DNA from: Altericroceibacterium indicum
GTDB taxonomy: Bacteria > Pseudomonadota > Alphaproteobacteria > Sphingomonadales > Sphingomonadaceae
NCBI RefSeq assembly: GCF_009828105.1
Contig: NZ_WTYQ01000002.1
Location: forward strand, 1 to 64,000
DNA length: 64,000 nucleotides
Reading direction: 5' to 3'
Of the stretch, positions 57,101 to 62,796 are shown piece by piece (the stretch's first letter is position 1; each line of letters opens with the position of its first letter). Under the pieces are notes generated by a model. It had not been told where the DNA came from. It did no database searches and worked only from the letters and a program-made list of their open reading frames with translations. The translations under genes were made by a program, and so were the position numbers.

Positions 57101-57370
57101 ATCAGTTGCCGCCTCTTTCTCTTTCGGCAGCAAGCCCCTCACTACGAGTTGCTCAACCAGTGCCGAACGCCGCCCTAAATAGCGATCACGCCGCCGCCGC
57201 ATCGCTCGCGCATCACGCCGGTCAACTGCCAGACTGGCACCAGATTTAGGATCCCGTCCATCAGAAAATATTCGCACCCCGATGTCACGAATTGTATCGC
57301 CGTCATATAGGCACCACCCTATAGAATTAGTGCCAATATCAAGACCGAGACGAATGGATCCACGCTTCAT
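54176..57370 (-). CDS. cas9: Type II-C Cas9 RNA-guided endonuclease
   Basis: A 1064-residue Cas9, in the size range of compact II-C proteins. RuvC-I is IRLGLDIGTNSIGW with catalytic Asp11. The Arg-rich bridge helix is RRDARAMRRRRDRYLGRR at about 51-70. RuvC-II is YIYVELARELKLNEKQ (Glu near 503). The HNH domain has a CPYC zinc-like pair, DVDHIIPYSRCLDDS (His near 588) and NKVVSHTHCNRQKGN. RuvC-III is LDHRHHAIDAAVVGITD (near 733). The PAM-interacting part fills the C-terminus. All nuclease residues look intact. AGGGGGTG precedes the ATG. Confidence 0.97.
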   Translation of the reverse strand: MKRGSIRLGLDIGTNSIGWCLYDGDTIRDIGVRIFSDGRDPKSGASLAVDRRDARAMRRRRDRYLGRRSALVEQLVVRGLLPKEKEAATDLHGEDPYTLRVRALDEKLEPHQIGRALFHLNQRRGFKSNRKADRVSNANEDGKIASGTKALDQAMMDAGARTLGEFLHGRETKRVRMRPEADGYDFYPDRKHYEQEFEAIWSAQAPYYPALLSKEEKAAIHRIIFFQRPLKAQVVGKCSFAGWYGIPDDERRLPKAHPLFQQRRLYEEVNQLEVVSAGAPSRKLTLDERDKLILKLQDKKKVTFKALGKLIKLKEAERFNKESENRKELIGDEIRAELMDKKRFGPRWTTFSADQQWKIIDRLMNEESTERLLAWLKENYGLDQEVAESVANAHLPEGYGRFGITATTALLDQLRANVVTYSQAAEGAGYHHSDFRDGQEHRELPYYGEVLAREIAPGKEDYTDKLERQWGKITNPTVHIGLNQLRKLVNAIVRKYGRPDYIYVELARELKLNEKQKAEHNRRIKQTTDAAAARSEKLKEIGQRDNGGNRMLLRIWEQLNPANPLDRRCPYCGEMISLEMLMNGSADVDHIIPYSRCLDDSVGNKVVSHTHCNRQKGNRTPWEQWGQTERWPIVQDQVARLHKSKQWRFGPDAMERVDRDGGFIARQLTDTQYLSRLAGKYLSSLYTPDEGRRVYAITGRMTAMLRRLWGLNDILPDHNWVENEHSNAPKNRLDHRHHAIDAAVVGITDAAMIQKIATAAGRAEERDLDRQFLDLERPWDGFREDLREKLFATTVSFKPDHGRKGKPEKDHDVTSGRLHNDTAYGLTGRTNAKGVPIVVTRKPLLSLKPKDLIDPERMPDSHLQEALYEATRGTSGKAFENALRQFAKQDGPFKGIRRVRLTEPLNVIPIRDKEGRAYKAVKGDANARFDVWRLPDGKWVTKWKDRDGQEQSSIISMFDAHQRNFKPAKPHPAAKKVLSLRQNDLLAVERDGDKPEIMRVIKFGGNGQIFLAEDNEAGALKNRDADSQDPFKYTSAMAGSLKKMKARQIRIDELGHIHDPGPRD

Positions 57371-57417
57371 TTCACCCCCTATATCACCTGACTACAATCA
57401 ATTTTATGTTGACTTCT

Positions 57418-57446
57418 ATTTTTACGGCCTTAGGTTGCAGTGTCAA
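57418..57446 (-). promoter_or_regulatory. Candidate cas9 promoter
   Basis: On the minus strand a perfect -35 TTGACA (57446-57441) is followed after 17 bases by AAAAAT (57423-57418), four of six matches to the -10 consensus. Transcription would start near 57411, about 40 bases before the cas9 ATG. Confidence 0.6.
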
Positions 57447-57458
57447 TGGAAGATTGCG

Positions 57459-57496
57459 CCGCGAGAGGTAAGGATTTCAAGCCTTACCTCTCGCGG
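57459..57496. promoter_or_regulatory. Perfect 15-bp inverted repeat between cas9 and tracrRNA
   Basis: CCGCGAGAGGTAAGG (57459-57473) and CCTTACCTCTCGCGG (57482-57496) pair perfectly around ATTTCAAG. It lies just upstream of the predicted cas9 promoter and upstream of the divergent tracrRNA. There is no T-run on either side, so an operator or RNA element is more likely than a terminator. Confidence 0.65.
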
Positions 57497-57679
57497 CTAC
57501 CAAAATATGTTGATGATAGTTTGGGAAAACAATGCGTATTATGAGGAAACAGCGTCCACAACTGCTTCCGACTAAAAACAGATCTCTGGAATCTATTTTG
57601 ATTGTAGCAGGTGATGTAGTTGCATCCAGGCCAGTTTATTTGTCTCTTGACTTTAAGCTGGCGATTGACGAGATTTGAA

Positions 57680-57757
57680 ACTTCAGAAATCGCAGGTCTG
57701 GTTGTGAACAAGCAGCTTAACTGCACCAAATAAGGCGGGGGCTACGGCCCCCGTTTC
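57680..57757 (+). ncRNA. tracrRNA candidate
   Basis: TTCAGAAATCGC at 57682-57693 is the exact complement of repeat bases 15-26. The complementarity continues through GGTCTGGTTGTGAAC to 57709, covering the first 26 bases of the repeat with five G-U pairs and two single-base bulges in the tracrRNA (A57694 and a G near 57706). A small hairpin GCAG/CTGC (57712-57724) and a strong terminator stem CGGGGGC/GCCCCCG (57736-57742, 57747-57753) with TTT follow. TTGACT at 57648-57653 could be the -35; the -10 is weak. It is divergent from cas9. The position and architecture match II-C tracrRNAs. Confidence 0.88.
57736..57757 (+). terminator. Rho-independent terminator of tracrRNA
   Basis: The 7-bp stem CGGGGGC/GCCCCCG with a TACG loop is followed by TTTC. 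It ends the predicted tracrRNA. Confidence 0.8.
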
Positions 57758-57826
57758 ATCTGATGCATTATGGCTTTATCAAATAGCCAAATTCTAAGAG
57801 CAAATCTGCCGTTCGGTGCGCGAATT

Positions 57827-57960
57827 CGCAATTCGCATAAAACTGCAATCGAACCTGAGAATTCAGCTTTCCCGTTCCGCAAGATAAATTCCTCACTGCA
57901 CGAAAACCCACACAAAAAGCAGGCAGGCAAGGGGGGAGTGAATTGCGTTTGCTGGGGGTT
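57827..57960 (+). repeat. Dispersed repeat, copy B (partner at 4925-5050)
   Basis: It shares the blocks ATAAAACTGC, GAACCTGAGAATTCAGCTTT, GATAAATTC, AAGCAGGCAG and GGGAGTGAATT with copy A, in the same orientation. It begins about 70 bases after the tracrRNA terminator. A minus-strand frame of 62 codons (57930-57742) covers it but runs into the terminator, so I do not call it a gene. Confidence 0.7.
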
Positions 57961-58074
57961 GCAATTGGAGATCGGTTTACTGTCGCTGCCGCTATAGCGC
58001 GACGCTAAGTATGTGGAGGTAGTATGGCAGAAGGCTGGCTGCGAGCGTGAGGATTGCCCCAGCGAAGGTGGCTG

Positions 58075-58488
58075 TCAGATCGCCTTAGTGGACCACGCGA
58101 CGGCAGAGATGAGCATGGCTTCGTCGACATCGCCCGTGATGGCTTGAACGATCAAGTCTGCTAGCGGGGTGCCGTCCGGCGCATGCATTTCATAGCCATT
58201 CAGATATAGGAATGCGTCAGCAGCGGCGAATGCGGTTCGCTTATTTCCCTGCTCAAAAGGGTGATCGCGGGCAATGTCGAGAAGCAGTTGAACAGCCAGC
58301 AGCACAATGTCCTGCTCGCCATAGTGCCAGTGGTTTTGTGGTTTTGTGGTTTTGTGGTTTTGTGGTTTCGCCCAAGCGCTTTCAAGCAACTTCTGGTCAC
58401 GTATCGAAAACGGCTCGCCAGTCTGTTGGACGGCGAGCCGGTTGAATGTGATCAGGTCATCAACGCTTAACCAGCGAGGCTCATTCAC
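58075..58488 (-). CDS. doc: Doc-type (Fic-fold) toxin with in-frame 8-bp tandem repeat
   Basis: A 137-residue toxin. The GTG at 58488 is chosen because it overlaps the antitoxin stop and gives VNEPRWLSVDDLITFNRL, the normal N-terminus of death-on-curing proteins. The catalytic motif is DHPFEQGNKRTAFAAADAFLYLNGY. Doc proteins phosphorylate EF-Tu. Residues about 40-53 (KPQNHKTTKPQNHW) contain a duplicated KPQNH made by an 8-bp repeat; relatives have only one such segment before YGE. The extra length is 8 residues, or three 8-bp units, so the frame is kept. Confidence 0.85.
   Translation of the reverse strand: MNEPRWLSVDDLITFNRLAVQQTGEPFSIRDQKLLESAWAKPQNHKTTKPQNHWHYGEQDIVLLAVQLLLDIARDHPFEQGNKRTAFAAADAFLYLNGYEMHAPDGTPLADLIVQAITGDVDEAMLISAVAWSTKAI
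58331..58370 (+). repeat. 8-bp tandem repeat inside the Doc toxin gene
   Basis: Four perfect TGGTTTTG units (58331-58362) and a fifth with one change (58363-58370). The unit is not a multiple of three, so gain or loss of one unit would shift the toxin frame upstream of its catalytic motif. Confidence 0.93.
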
Positions 58489-58621
58489 CAAGGCGGGCCA
58501 TCGTTTTGGGGAAGCGATCCATCGTGCGGCGGAACAGATCTTCTGCGCAAACATCTTTCACAGCAGGGTGCGCAGGGAAAGTTGGCTTCGCCGGTTCCTG
58601 TTCTTTTTTCAGCGCGACCAT
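58481..58621 (-). CDS. Small antitoxin paired with Doc
   Basis: A 46-residue protein starting at the ATG at 58621, preceded by GAGGAG at a suitable distance. It begins MVALKKEQEPAKP and ends MDRFPKTMARLGE. Its stop overlaps the toxin GTG start in the string GTGAATGA, giving an 8-base overlap and strong translational coupling. The size, order and charge suit a truncated or minimal antitoxin that binds the toxin; there is no room for a full Phd DNA-binding domain. Assignment rests on position and coupling. Confidence 0.6.
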   Translation of the reverse strand: MVALKKEQEPAKPTFPAHPAVKDVCAEDLFRRTMDRFPKTMARLGE

Positions 58622-58838
58622 AACCAACTCCTCACATGCCAGAGCACGTTGCTGACTGCATAAATCTCGAACTTACATAGTGGAAAGGCAGCAAAACTTC
58701 AATCGGTGTTTGTCCATGCGCTAAGCGAGAGAAGCGCGTAGTGTTTTCGGTTAGTCTGCTTTCAAATTTACGGGCCGATCGGGTTAACGGCAGAAAGGTC
58801 GTGGAAAGCCGCCATTGCGCTGCTCGAACTGATTTACC

Positions 58839-59183
58839 TCATTGCGACTGCGCAAGGTCTCCAGCGTGAATGAGAGTGTCCCCGTGATAAATTGCGAAGA
58901 AACCTGCCAGTGTGAACGAGACTAACGCGAGTGACGTAAGTCTATCCCACCAAACGCTTTCTACATGTGAGACCCATTCTGCCTTAGAGCGGCGAAAGAC
59001 ACCCGCTACGAGAATCCAAAGCACCCAATTGACTGCGATGAATGGGAAGAGTGCCACATGCGGATTGACGAGAGGAGCCAGCGCCATACACGCGGATGCG
59101 GTCAAGCAGAGCCCGACAACAACAGCGAAGTTCCGAAATGTTACGATGCGCCCCAAGCTCACCATTCCTTTGTTTCGAAGCAT
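58839..59183 (-). CDS. Small membrane protein of unknown function
   Basis: Up to 114 residues, with starts at 59183 or 59165 (MVSLGRIV). Three hydrophobic segments are seen: FAVVVGLCLTASACMALAPL, VALFPFIAVNWVLWILVAGVF and LTSLALVSFTLAGFFAIYH. No family is recognised. It is on the minus strand between the toxin-antitoxin pair and the phage tail relic. A long frame on the other strand across it is less likely to be real. Confidence 0.5.
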   Translation of the reverse strand: MLRNKGMVSLGRIVTFRNFAVVVGLCLTASACMALAPLVNPHVALFPFIAVNWVLWILVAGVFRRSKAEWVSHVESVWWDRLTSLALVSFTLAGFFAIYHGDTLIHAGDLAQSQ

Positions 59184-59414
59184 TTATAGCCGTTTGGGTC
59201 ACGTCCGCAACGAGGTCGTGTCCGGGATGTCGGCTTTTTCAAGAAAACTACTAATAGCTGCCATCGAGGTCGCTGAAGAAGACTGACCATTCAGCCTAAG
59301 GCAACTGAAATAGATATTAACCCGAAGCGCCGGGTGCGCTCGAGCGATAATCGCTGAAGCTGAGCCGCGCAAAACCGCTCCACCTTTGCCGATGATGACG
59401 ATGGATAAAACCTC

Positions 59415-59795
59415 ATGCTGATGACACTCGACATGTTCGTTTTTGAAACGGGCACCCTGCCCTATCAGGAACTGCGCCGCCGCTCGGAATGGCGCTATGG
59501 TGAAGGCGAACGCTATGGTGTGCGCCCAGCCAGCCAGTTTCTGGGACCGAGCACGGAAACGGTGGAGGTAACCGGCAAGCTTTACCCGGGCGAGAATATC
59601 GGATCCTATTCCTCGACCGAAACAATCAGGACGATGGCTGATAAGGGCGAAGCTTACACACTCACATCAGGCTATGGCGAGATCCTGGGCACCTTCTTCA
59701 TTCGTAGCCTTGAAGTTACGCAATCGCTGTTCTTTGTCGATGGCGCGCCGCGTGCCAGTGACTTTACTCTTTCGCTTGAGCGTGCCGATGGCTGA
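59415..59795 (+). CDS. Phage tail protein, P2 gpU-like
   Basis: A 126-residue protein (MLMTLDMFVFETGTLPYQEL) with the gpU-type RRRSEWRYGEGERYG and ASQFLGPSTETVEVTGKLYPG blocks. In P2-like phages gpU lies after the tape measure protein and before gpX and gpD. Here it overlaps the gpD gene directly by 8 bases. The 100 bases upstream have a frame (ARAIIAEAEPRK) that may be the last bit of a tape measure gene. No other tail, capsid or lysis genes are present. Confidence 0.85.
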   Translation: MLMTLDMFVFETGTLPYQELRRRSEWRYGEGERYGVRPASQFLGPSTETVEVTGKLYPGENIGSYSSTETIRTMADKGEAYTLTSGYGEILGTFFIRSLEVTQSLFFVDGAPRASDFTLSLERADG

Positions 59796-60807
59796 CGCTT
59801 TCAGCCTTCCCGTTGCCAGCTGGCGCGTCGAGCTTGATGGTGAGGATCTGACCGCCAAAATTAATCCGCGCCTGATCTCTGCCAGCATCCGTGAAAAGCG
59901 AGCCGAAGAGGTCGACCAGCTCGATATCGTCATGCACGATAGCGATGGCTTGATGGAACTTCCTCCTTCCGGCGCGCGCCTGACAGTCAGCATGGGCTGG
60001 GAAAAAGGCTCTGGTCTGCCCAAGGGGCTAGTCGCCAAGGGCAGCTTCAAAGTCGATGAGGCTCAATGGCAAGGCCCACCCGATCACATAACAATCCGCG
60101 CCCGCAGCGCTGACTTTACCGATGCCTTCAGGGTGCGCCGGGACCGATCCTTTGTCGGCAAAGCGCTGAGTGAAATTCTGGGTGCGATCGCTGGTGACAA
60201 TGGGCTTGCACTAACACTTGATGCTAATCTGGGCAGCCGGGTCATTCCCGCCCTCGGGCCGGGTGCAAAGAGCGATGCCGCACTCCTTCTGGCACTGGGC
60301 AAACGCTTCGATGCCGTCGCCACGGTCAAGGCTGGCCGGCTTATCTTCGGGCCGGTCGGCAGCGGAATGAGCACCGGCGGCAAAAGCCTGCCCATTGAAA
60401 CCATAGAGCGCGCGGCAACCGCTTCAGCAGACTACCAGCGCATCGAGCGCGAAAGCTATGGCCTTGTCACGGCCGTCTGGCATGACAAGGCCAGCGGTGA
60501 GCGCAAGACAGTTCAAGTCGGCGGTGGCGAAACCGGCAAGCCGAAGCGTCTACGCAAGGTATATGCGAACGAGGCCGATGCCCGGCAGGCAGCGCAAGCT
60601 GAAGATAGCCGCATCGGCCGGGCCAAAGCGCGTATCACGCTAGATCTGCCTCTGGGGCGGCCGGATCTCTTTCCAGAGCGGCCGATCACGCTCACAGGCT
60701 TCAAATCTGAGGTCGATGCGCGCAGTTGGATCGTCGAAGAGGCCGAGCATTCAATGAATGGCAGCGGCGGATTGAAAAGCCGTCTGGCGCTTCAGGCCTC
60801 CCGCTGA
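59788..60807 (+). CDS. Phage late control/tail protein, P2 gpD-like
   Basis: A 339-residue protein from the ATG at 59788, overlapping gpU by 8 bases. It has the gpD beta domains (ASWRVELDGEDLTAKINPRL, IREKRAEEVDQLDIVMHDSDG) and the internal LysM-free hub region GLALTLDANLGSRVIPALG. The length is normal for the family. gpD forms the tail spike base in P2-like phages. As an intact gene with its gpU partner but no other phage genes, it is a relic, or part of a tail-derived device whose other genes are elsewhere. Confidence 0.85.
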   Translation: MADAFSLPVASWRVELDGEDLTAKINPRLISASIREKRAEEVDQLDIVMHDSDGLMELPPSGARLTVSMGWEKGSGLPKGLVAKGSFKVDEAQWQGPPDHITIRARSADFTDAFRVRRDRSFVGKALSEILGAIAGDNGLALTLDANLGSRVIPALGPGAKSDAALLLALGKRFDAVATVKAGRLIFGPVGSGMSTGGKSLPIETIERAATASADYQRIERESYGLVTAVWHDKASGERKTVQVGGGETGKPKRLRKVYANEADARQAAQAEDSRIGRAKARITLDLPLGRPDLFPERPITLTGFKSEVDARSWIVEEAEHSMNGSGGLKSRLALQASR

Positions 60808-60959
60808 GAGAGTGTGATGTATTCTTCACGCCAACCATCCCAATCTCGGATCATCGGCTTTTTGCAGCGCATGCAAGTAGTTCTATAATCCGCGCCGTTA
60901 TGCGACACGTGCTTACGATCTATTTTATGACCGAGATAATAGCAGATTTTTTTCTTCAT
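60792..60959 (-). CDS. Small Cys-rich zinc-ribbon-like protein (DUF1660-like prophage protein)
   Basis: A 55-residue protein: MKKKICYYLGHKIDRK, then YRTTCMRCKKPMIRDWDGW and a polar tail. The C...H...CxxC spacing resembles the small DUF1660 prophage family. It is convergent with gpD and its last codons overlap that gene by 16 bases. No clear ribosome binding site is seen. The Cys pairs and non-random composition make it likely to be real. Confidence 0.55.
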   Translation of the reverse strand: MKKKICYYLGHKIDRKHVSHNGADYRTTCMRCKKPMIRDWDGWREEYITLSQREA

Positions 60960-61274
60960 GAAAATTAACCACGCAAAGAGATGCGACCCTCTTGGCTGAT
61001 TAAGTTAAAAGCATCTCACAATTCTATTGAATGGCGAGTGTTTAATAGCCTTAAGCTACGTATAGCGTGCCAGCCATATAATTTTAATGGTTAATATTTT
61101 AAAATGGCTCAAATTTCCTAAATCGAGAAACAAACATCTGAAAAGTCGAAATTAAAAATTCAGCCTCAGCAACCACAAGATCCTGGCGTAATGGTACAAT
61201 GGCCTTCCAAAGAGCAATTTTTTCGACGCGCGCTTCCCAACAAAACTGCAAAATATCACGTTAGACGTTTAGTC
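60960..61274. other. AT-rich gene-free stretch inside the island
   Basis: No gene, RNA or clear repeat is visible. It is visibly richer in A and T than its surroundings and lies between the tail relic and the left inverted repeat of the second insertion sequence. Confidence 0.4.
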
Positions 61275-61298
61275 TAGGCGTCGTGGACAAATTCCAGC

Positions 61299-61654
61299 CT
61301 AGCTGAGCGCTGCAATCGCGGTTTCTGTTTCATCGTGCGTTGGCGGTCTGCTGTCGTCCGCAACAAACGCTATCGCATCGGCAACAGCCTCATCGGCAAA
61401 GTCAAAATTGTCGCTCATCATCAGGCAATCGGCGGTGTAGTTCGCCGCGAGAAAGGTCAGTTGGTCCGAAAACATCGCTTCAAGGAGCCTGCGTGCGTGA
61501 TCACTTGGGTAGGTCCGTCAGGCACCATGATGTAGCCCATGCCCTCAGTCTTGAAGCCATGCTCGCAGGCATTGACCTCGTTCGAGATTTCGCGCCCGAA
61601 GGCTTCGGGCGCGAAATCTCCATTCAAAAATGCGATAAGGGAAGAATGCTCCAT
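61299..61654 (-). pseudogene. Frameshifted small gene between the IS end and the transposase
   Basis: The first part (ATG at 61654) reads MEHSSLIAFLNGDFAPEAFG and continues to VPDGPTQ. The second part, in another frame, reads DHARRLLEAMFSDQLTFLAA, then YTADCLMMSDNFDFADEAV and SRPPTHDETETAIAALS to a stop at 61299. Together they would give a protein of about 118 residues with an acidic C-terminus. The shift is near 61490-61510. I do not recognise the family; it resembles small immunity-like proteins only in size and charge. Its stop lies 5 bases from the inverted repeat. Confidence 0.6.
61584..61620. repeat. 37-bp near-perfect palindrome
   Basis: GAGATTTCGCGCCCGAAG (61584-61601) and CTTCGGGCGCGAAATCTC (61603-61620) are exact inverted copies around one base. 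It lies within the broken gene at 61299-61654 and codes for DFAPEAFGREI there. Confidence 0.85.
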
Positions 61655-61734
61655 ACATGAAGAATAGTCGCCTCGCGCACGGCCGCAACATGCTATTCGC
61701 TGCATCGAGATTTGATTGACGTCGAGGCAGATGG

Positions 61735-62546
61735 TTGATTCAAGCCTGCTTTTTGGAGGTAGGCTTGAGCCGGGGCGATCTGACCGAAGCAGAATGGCGC
61801 ATTTTGAAAGGCTTGCTGCCCATCGAACCTGGGAACCGTGGTCGAGGCAGGCCACCCGAACAGAACCGCTCGATCATCAACGGCATTCTCTGGCGGCTCC
61901 GGTGCGGAGCGCCATGGCGCGATGTCCCGCCCAAATATGGCAGTTGGAACACCATCTATCGGCGGTTCCGACGCTGGAGCGAGGTCGGGGTCTGGGAGAC
62001 CGTTGCCGTGACGCTAGCCAAGATCATGGCGGACAGCGGCCACTACAGCATCGACAGCACCACAGTCCGCGCCCACGTTTCGGCAGCGGGCGGAAAAGGG
62101 GGACTCATCGACGCGCTCTTGGCCGCTCGCGGGGCGGGTTCACCAGTAAGCTTCACTGCCTGGCTGATGCCCTCGGACGACCGCTTGCCTTCATTCTGAC
62201 TGGTGGAGAAGCGGCAGATTGTAAAGCATATGACGCCCTGATCGATTTACCCGAGCGCACGCCGGACGCTTTGCTCGCCGACAAAGGCTATGATGCCGAC
62301 GCTATCCGCGCCGACCTCGGCGAACGAAAGATCGAGGCTGTCATTCCCGGTCGATCAAGCCGCCGCGTGAAGATCGAGCATAACCGGGCGCTCTACAAGC
62401 AGCGCAACCGCATCAAGCGCATGTTCGAGCAGCTCAAGATCAACCGCGCCATCGCCACCCGATATGACCAACTGGCCAACAGCTTCCTCGGAATGGTCCA
62501 TCTCGCCATCGCCAGATACTGGCTCAAATTTGTCCACGCCGCGTAG
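61735..62546 (+). CDS. IS5-family transposase, two frames, catalytic Glu replaced
   Basis: The first frame (TTG at 61735 to 62199) has LTEAEWRILKGLLP and YSIDSTTVRAH with the first Asp. The second frame continues from about 62095 through GFTSKLHCLAD and LADKGYDAD (second Asp) to the stop at 62546. They join by a -1 shift at GGAAAAGGGG (62092-62101). The expected Y(2)R(3)E(6)K reads YKQRNRIKRMFEQLK, so Lys stands where copy 1 has Glu. The enzyme is probably inactive. Confidence 0.85.
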
Positions 62547-62620
62547 GGCACGGCAGGTTTTGGTTAACGCTGAAGCTCAGTTAGACACCGGAAAAACCAG
62601 AGTTGAGCCGGTCTGTTGCC

Positions 62621-62636
62621 CCAACTCGGGGAGCCA
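62621..62636 (+). other. attR-like copy of the tRNA-Asn 3' end
   Basis: CCAACTCGGGGAGCCA repeats the last 16 bases of the tRNA-Asn gene exactly and in the same orientation. Flanking bases differ on both sides. It marks the distal end of the island, 75 bases after the insertion sequence. Confidence 0.8.
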
Positions 62637-62796
62637 TTATATAGCTCCAGCATTCAAAAGCCTCGGAAAGCATTGCTTCCCGGGGCTTTTTGCTGCTCAG
62701 TGTCTTCGCTTCATAAAACACTCCTGACAGATAATAATTTGCGATTCTCACTGGAGCACGCATAATTTTACTTTCTCAAACAGCGAGCAGCCTTTC

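Larger units (their letters stand above)
61275..62545 (+). mobile_element. IS5-family element, copy 2, with a possible passenger gene
   Basis: The left end TAGGCGTCGTGGACAAATT (61275-61293) and the right end (62527-62545), read inward as TACGCGGCGTGGACAAATT, match at 17 of 19 positions. Both also match the end of copy 1. In copy 1 the end lies about 20 bases from the transposase start, but here it lies about 440 bases away, with a broken gene filling the space. Either the element carries a passenger or the left end belongs to an older insertion. No exact target duplication is certain. Confidence 0.65.
49874..62636. mobile_element. tRNA-Asn-integrated genomic island carrying type II-C CRISPR-Cas
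   Basis: The 12.8-kb block is bounded by the tRNA-Asn gene and a 16-bp copy of its 3' end. It contains a tyrosine integrase next to the tRNA, a phage-like gene fragment, the whole CRISPR-Cas locus, a toxin-antitoxin pair, a phage tail relic, a broken small gene and an insertion sequence. Outside it on both sides are ordinary chromosomal genes (nadK and a CDF transporter). The integrase is frameshifted. The island probably grew by more than one event. Confidence 0.75.

Noticed and set aside
57742-57930. 62-codon minus-strand frame over dispersed repeat copy B
   Set aside because: It runs into the tracrRNA terminator, has no ribosome binding site and only partly matches the frame at copy A.
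58912-59286. 124-codon plus-strand frame
   Set aside because: It lies opposite a better membrane-protein frame and has no motif or start signal.
61457-61855. 132-codon minus-strand frame running into the transposase
   Set aside because: The true start is the internal ATG at 61654; the upstream part only shadows the IS.
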